Below the pieces are notes generated by a model. That model made no database searches. It was not told the origin of the DNA and worked only from the letters and a program-made list of their open reading frames with translations. From Hydractinia symbiolongicarpus (lineage: Eukaryota; Cnidaria; Hydrozoa; Anthoathecata; Hydractiniidae), in assembly GCF_029227915.1 (NCBI RefSeq), contig NC_079883.1:28460001-28524000 (forward strand): a stretch of DNA of 64,000 bases, written 5' to 3'. Positions 59,164 to 64,000 of the stretch are shown piece after piece. A program made the translations under genes and the position numbers. The first letter of the stretch is position 1. Every line of letters starts with the position of its first letter.

Positions 59164-62100
59164 ATGAATGAAATCCACCGACAAAGTAAAAATCCATACA
59201 ATAAAGAAATGAATACATATACTGTGAAACAATTACGTGATGAAGCCAAAAGCCGTGGACTTACGGGCTATTACAAGCTACGCAAGGCCGAATTGGTTAC
59301 TATTGGAGAATGTACCACAATAAGCCCCGAGACCACCTAAAGGGCTTCCAGTTAAACCAACGGGGGATGTACCGCAGTATGCTTAGAGGCCACTTAAACA
59401 ACCGGCTAAGCCTATAGTATGGATATACTTGAGAAACAGGAGATGGCGAAGGTCCGTCCTATTGGGGGTAAAATCAGGGAGTGGCAAAACTGGGTATTGC
59501 CCCCATCTGAGATGGACGTCTTCGAGAAACAGGAGCTGTCGAAAAATCGTTCTATTGTAAGAGATGCTATGAAGGGATTTTATAATTGGCTGGTAGACGC
59601 TGCCCCCAAACTTATAAGAGAGGGGGTCAAGAGAACCTATGCGACCATCAAACGTACGGTGACAACACAAGGCCTACACTTCACGACGAGGTAGAAGAGA
59701 AGCCGGGGAAGACTATCTATATGAACAGCCGGGGAAAGATTTTACACCCCAAGAACATAAACATGTCATCCGCAGGACTTTTCGAAGTTTCCGAATTCCC
59801 GGCATAGGAGGAGCAGACCTTGACGGGTATATAGGAATGGTGAGACCCAACATGAAAACCTTGGTTGAGAGGCAGGTAGGAGATATGGGGTCGGCGAAGG
59901 TACAGTTTTCCCTCTGGATTATGTGGAAGAAGCCGCCAAAGAATCCAGCACTATCCCAGAGTGGATTTATGATCAGTCGCATCCTACACCTCGATGTAGA
60001 CTTTCACAAATTGAGGCTAACAAGGGGTTCATCGTACATCGAGCTACCTAAATGGATAGCCTCAAAGAAGGCTATTATTAACCCAAAAAATAAGGATGAC
60101 GAGTGCTCCAAGTGGAGTATCATAGCATCCTTATATCATGAGGAGATTGAAAAAGACCCACAAAGGATCGGAAAGCTGAGACCCTATATATACAATTGGG
60201 AGGGTATAGAGTTCCCAACCAGCACCAAAAGCATATACAAATTTGAGGCAAATAACCCCGACAATACGGTAAACGTATTGTATATAGAGGGAAAGAAGAT
60301 CAATATCCTACGCCGATCAGTGCGCAACGGACGTACTAATGTGGTGACTCTATTGCTTATCAAGGATGATAAAAAGAGTCATTATACGGCCGTCAAAAGC
60401 CTATCGAAGTTCCTGGGCAAGGAGACCTCGAAGAACAGGAATACAATGCATTTCTGTCTAAACTGCCTGCAGGGCTTCCCCACGGTTGAATCGAGGGATA
60501 AGCACTATAGATATTGCGAGGATCAGGCTGTTAAAATTACGACACCAACAGAGGCTGAAAAATGGCTATATTATAGGGATGGACAGCAGCAATTTAAGGT
60601 ACCCTTTGCTATCTATGCAGATTTCGAGAGTCTACTCATCCCGGTAGAAGATGCAAGAGGTAAAAAGACCAAGAAGCTGAGCAAGCATGTACCATCTGGA
60701 TGTTGTACCTGTTGTACCTTTGCCTATATGGACGTACCAGACCCCCTAACAGTCTACAAGGGTGAAGACTGTGAGACGAGGTTCGTCAACCATCTGGAAG
60801 ATGAGGTGAAACGTCTCTACCATACCTACCCGCAGAAGAACATGCTGCCTCTAACAGAGGTCCTAAAAAGGGAACATGACGAGGCCACTATACAGGACAA
60901 TATCGGGGCGCGGCGCATAACAGCTGCAACCTCAAATATAAGATACCCAGCCATATACCCGTGATCTTTCATAACCTTTCAGGGTATGATGTCGATCTCT
61001 TCATACGGGAACTGGATGAGAAGTACGACACTCAGAATATCGTGAGTATCCTCGTTAGACAAATTGGCCAGCAACCTCATTCGTACAAACGCCGTAGGTA
61101 TGAAGTGTAAGCAGTGTGCAGATACCTGCGTTGAATTCCAGGGCATAGACACCGAATACATGTCAAAGTTTTGGTGTAAGAAGTGCGGCTTAAATACAAC
61201 GAAGGAGGTTAATCAGGACCGGGTAAAGGCAAACGTACCATCCATGGCAAGGTTCATCGACAAAGATAATACCTTCAGGCTGTTGCTTCGAAAAGGCGTG
61301 TATCCGTATGAATACATGGATGGATGACAGCGATTTGAGGAGTCGGAGCTACCTCCCAAGAAGGCCTTCTACAACAAGCTGAATATGAAGGGATCAGCGA
61401 TAATGACAATGAATATGCCAAAAAGGTATGAATGTCATTACCCCAGAGGGTGATAACGTCACCATGGGGGATTACCATGACATCTACCTGACCATAGACG
61501 TCCTGCCATTAGCCGACGTTTTCGAGACATTTCGAGGCGTGTGCTTGACGAACCACAAGCTTAATCCCGCACACTTTTACAGCGCACCCGGCTTGACATG
61601 GAAGGCAACGCTGAAATTTACGGGGATCAAGCCAGAGCTCCTTACAGACCCGATATGCTATTGATGTTCGAGAAGGGCATAAGAGGAGGTATAACCCAAG
61701 CCGTAAATTGTTATGTGAGGGCTAATAACAAGTACATGGAAGACCAGTACGATCCGGAGTTTGAATCATCCTACCTGCAGTATCTGGATGCCAACAACCT
61801 ATACGGCCGGGCGATGCATTAAGACCTGCCAACGGACGGCTTTAAATGGTTGTCAAACGTCAAGGCCTTTACAGAAAGGCGATCGGGAAGCTCGTTGAGG
61901 ATAATAAGCATGGGTATATCCTGGAGGTAGATATCGACTACCCCAAGAGGCTACATGATAAACATAACGAGCTACCATTCTTACCTGAGCACACGACGGT
62001 CCACAAAGTCCAGAAATTAGCACCAAATATGGAGGACAAACAGAAATATGTGGCACATATAAGGGTATTAAATGAGGCTATAAAACATGGGCTTGAGCTA

Positions 62101-62768
62101 AAGAAAGTACGCAGGGTCATCCGCTCAACCAGAAGGCATGGCTGAATGGCTATTCCGATCACAACACGAGGCTAAGAGCAAACGCAAAGAACGAGTTCGA
62201 GGAGAACTTCTATAAGCTGATGAAGCGTGTTCGGCAAGACCATAGAGAATATACGCAATCACCGCAATATTCAGCTGGTCACAAACGAGGACAAGTATAC
62301 GAAACTTGTAATGAAGCCAAATTTCAAGGGCAGAAGCAGGTTTAGCAAGCACCTAGTAGGCGTTTAAATAGGCAAGACCGAGGTCAAAAAAAACAAGCCG
62401 GTGTATATAGGACAGGTCATCCTGGATATGTCGAAGTTAGTCATGTGCGAGTTCTGCATCCCAAATATGGTAGTAAGTTGCAACTCTGTTACATGGATAC
62501 GGACTCGTTCGTTTACCACATTCGAACCCACGACCTTTATAGGGATACCCCGCAGGATGTTGAAGCACGCTCCGATACAAGTGCCTATAATCCGGATGAT
62601 GGAAGGCCTTTTCCTGTAGGGACAAACAAGAAGGTGGTAGGACTCATGAAGGACGAATTAGGGGGTAACATCATGACTGAATTCATCACCTTAAGAGCAA
62701 AACTCTATGCCTATGACAGTTTAACGAAGGAGGGTGGTGATCGCAAAGCCAAGAGCGTAAAGCGATGA
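59164..62768 (+). pseudogene. Family B DNA polymerase, broken by many frameshifts
   Basis: Pieces: 59164-59340 (a SAP-like helix pair, 'LRDEAKSRGL'), 59419-59694, 59837-60964, about 60961-61090, 61064-61327, 61428-61664, 61598-61822, 61846-62145 and 62445-62768. The 375-residue piece has a zinc motif (C207, C210, H223, C227) and the first exonuclease motif 'YADFES' (D262, E264). The next has 'HNLSGYD' (second exonuclease motif). The polymerase motifs are 'LDANNLYG' near 61785 and 'YMDTDS' near 62493. Adjacent pieces are in different frames, so at least seven breaks separate them and no functional enzyme can be made. Confidence 0.8.
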
Positions 62769-62851
62769 ATAACCAAATAATCCGTCACATTTAATGACTA
62801 ACGGCGGTGTCTGGAAGAGAGCGTTGACGTTTACTTCTTTCGATATAGACG

Positions 62852-62860
62852 TATAATAAA
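62852..62860 (+). promoter_or_regulatory. TATAATAAA motif before small ORF 1
   Basis: TATAATAAA is followed by one base and ATG at 62862. The same nine bases stand before ORFs 3 and 4 at the same distance or one base closer. Confidence 0.5.
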
Positions 62861-62861
62861 G

Positions 62862-63113
62862 ATGTCCTCCAATAACACACAAGTCTTCGACAATGCCTCT
62901 GCAAAATATGAAAATATTGAAAAGCCTATCGATAAGCGTCAGGTGCTGAAAGAGGCCCTGCATAAGGGCAAGGGTCACTTGCTACCCAAAAAATGCACAG
63001 AAGGCTTCGTTGACAAGGCTCCGGAGGAAGCAATCGACAAGGTCCATACCGAGTACGTACAGCGAGAACTCCAAGAGAGAAAACAGCTAGGGCACTGTCT
63101 ACCCAAGTTATAA
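62862..63113 (+). CDS. Virus-like small ORF 1, unknown, 83 aa
   Basis: Intact from ATG, rich in Lys and Glu and hydrophilic, with no membrane segment or signal peptide. I do not recognise it. It follows the broken polymerase by 93 bases and has the TATAATAAA motif directly upstream. Confidence 0.55.
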   Translation: MSSNNTQVFDNASAKYENIEKPIDKRQVLKEALHKGKGHLLPKKCTEGFVDKAPEEAIDKVHTEYVQRELQERKQLGHCLPKL

Positions 63114-63131
63114 GCCTGTATGCTAGCATGA

Positions 63132-63362
63132 TTGGGAACTTTGAACTTTGCAAATATTGACAATGTAGATGAATTACGTCGAGATATTGAAGAAGATCCT
63201 ATAATCCGAGACCCCATGACAGATTTCGGTATTCTGGTGTACTGCACTGTCAAGAGGTGTCTTACCCCGCTCCTCGTGGCAAGCCATATGGCTCGGCATA
63301 TAAGTAAAAAGAAACAGGAGGAGGTGGAGAAGGAGAAGGAGGTGGAGACTGTGCCGCTATAA
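63132..63362 (+). CDS. Virus-like small ORF 2, start unclear, about 76 codons
   Basis: The frame is open, but it begins with TTG rather than ATG; the first in-frame ATG is near 63217. The product has an acidic first half and a short hydrophobic stretch ('FGILVYCTV', 'LTPLLVASH') before a basic tail ('KKKQEEVEKEKE'). The true start may have been lost. The stop codon overlaps the next TATAATAAA motif. Confidence 0.4.
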   Translation: MGTLNFANIDNVDELRRDIEEDPIIRDPMTDFGILVYCTVKRCLTPLLVASHMARHISKKKQEEVEKEKEVETVPL

Positions 63363-63366
63363 TAAA
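63358..63366 (+). promoter_or_regulatory. TATAATAAA motif before small ORF 3
   Basis: The motif includes the stop codon of ORF 2 (63360-63362) and precedes ATG at 63368 by one base. Confidence 0.5.
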
Positions 63367-63367
63367 A

Positions 63368-63718
63368 ATGATTGAACAAGAAGGGAAACAAGAGGATAGA
63401 GTCATTAAAAAACCACCAAAGCATCCGGGAAGGGTTGCGCAGGGACACAAGGTGGCAGCACTGACAAGGAAGAGGAAGGAAGAAATGAAGCAACAAGAGC
63501 GTACTGTAGAGCCTGCAGTCAAATCCTCTTCTGAGACCAGTTCCGTACAGTCGATGGACAATGTATACCTTTATGGAGTCGGAACTTTAGCCGTGCTCGC
63601 TATAGGAGTAGGCGTCTGGTATATGTTTGGCGGAGGTAAAAACAAACCCCAAAACACCACACCGGAACCTCGGCAAAACTCGGCCCAAGAGCGATATTTT
63701 CAAAATGCAGTAATATAA
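63368..63718 (+). CDS. Virus-like small ORF 3, single-pass membrane protein, 116 aa
   Basis: Intact from ATG. Residues 1-45 are very basic ('KKPPKHPGR', 'TRKRKEEMKQQ'), residues 46-65 Ser-rich, and about 67-87 form one membrane segment ('YLYGVGTLAVLAIGVGVWYMF') ending in Gly-Gly-Gly. The topology suggests a small virion or membrane protein with a basic arm. Not assigned to a family. Confidence 0.55.
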   Translation: MIEQEGKQEDRVIKKPPKHPGRVAQGHKVAALTRKRKEEMKQQERTVEPAVKSSSETSSVQSMDNVYLYGVGTLAVLAIGVGVWYMFGGGKNKPQNTTPEPRQNSAQERYFQNAVI

Positions 63719-63722
63719 TAAA
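63714..63722 (+). promoter_or_regulatory. TATAATAAA motif before small ORF 4
   Basis: The last A of the motif is the A of the ATG at 63722. The motif overlaps the stop codon of ORF 3. Confidence 0.5.
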
Positions 63723-63922
63723 TGACCACAAGCAACGTAACACCGAAGGAAAAGAAGATTTTGGATATGTTGTACGAGACAGTCGTGGACCTTGGTTTCA
63801 CATTTGCCTATGCCATGGCAGGTAAGAAATTTTTGGGTATAACAAGGCCATCTACAAAAATGGACACCAACGACGTCCTTAAGATGGTGGCCTATTTTGC
63901 AGCAGGCCGGACGAGTCGTTAA
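63722..63922 (+). CDS. Virus-like small ORF 4, unknown, 66 aa
   Basis: Intact from ATG, with a hydrophobic central segment ('LGFTFAYAMAGKKFLGI') and a second weaker one ('VLKMVAYFAAG'). It may be a small membrane protein. The stop TAA is directly followed by ATG at 63923, which opens a further 17-codon ORF (to 63976). Confidence 0.55.
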   Translation: MTTSNVTPKEKKILDMLYETVVDLGFTFAYAMAGKKFLGITRPSTKMDTNDVLKMVAYFAAGRTSR

Positions 63923-64000
63923 ATGGTCGTCAAAAAGGAGTGGTTACCTGCGAGTATCGTGCCAAAGGCTAAATAAGTGTCCAGTAAAAACTCCTGTTTG

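Larger units (their letters stand above)
59164..64000 (+). mobile_element. Polinton/adintovirus-like integrated element, partial
   Basis: The segment is richer in GC than its surroundings, has no introns, and all genes are on the plus strand with gaps of 0-20 bases. It begins with a family B DNA polymerase of the type found in Polintons and adintoviruses and continues with four small ORFs. The right end is outside the window; no integrase, capsid protein or packaging ATPase is in view. Polymerase decay alongside intact small ORFs is unusual. Confidence 0.7.

Overview
The window is animal nuclear DNA, most probably from a cnidarian. It holds intron-bearing orthologues of HECTD1 and TADA2B, a SIX-class homeobox gene and a secreted antistasin-type protein. 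The genes have short introns and AT-rich intergenic DNA. The cnidarian assignment is inferred from gene content and repeat style, not from a diagnostic marker.

Layout. 1-2202: the LTR, gag and integrase end of a Copia retrotransposon on the minus strand, running off the left edge. 2203-12688: a head-to-tail array of about nine non-autonomous Helitron-like units on the minus strand, two of them near-identical 2.84 kb copies; the Copia element sits inside the first unit. 13368-14648: a two-exon SIX homeobox gene (minus). 15781-23199: seventeen exons of TADA2B (plus) without the ZZ exon. 23652-25227: a two-exon antistasin-like secreted protein (minus), convergent with TADA2B. 25.3-27.6 kb: TATA boxes, an orphan signal-peptide exon and small inverted-repeat elements. 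27673-50591: the HECTD1 E3 ubiquitin ligase (minus), resolved into 39 coding exons that fit in frame except for one missing base at 38701-38704. 51-52 kb: a small MITE-like element and a LINE 3' end. 53.7-54.4 kb: an unrecognised acidic nuclear-type protein. 56.1-58.4 kb: a 5'-truncated LINE with a poly(A) tail. 59.1-64.0 kb: a GC-richer virus-like element with a heavily frameshifted protein-primed-type family B DNA polymerase of the Polinton/adintovirus kind, followed by closely packed small ORFs.

The host genes are unrelated in function: chromatin co-activator (TADA2B), transcription factor (SIX), ubiquitin ligase (HECTD1) and extracellular inhibitor (antistasin). The most unusual parts are the Helitron array, the virus-like segment whose small ORFs share a TATAATAAA motif at their start codons, a possible SRP RNA-like sequence inside a HECTD1 intron, and the single-base frame break in HECTD1.
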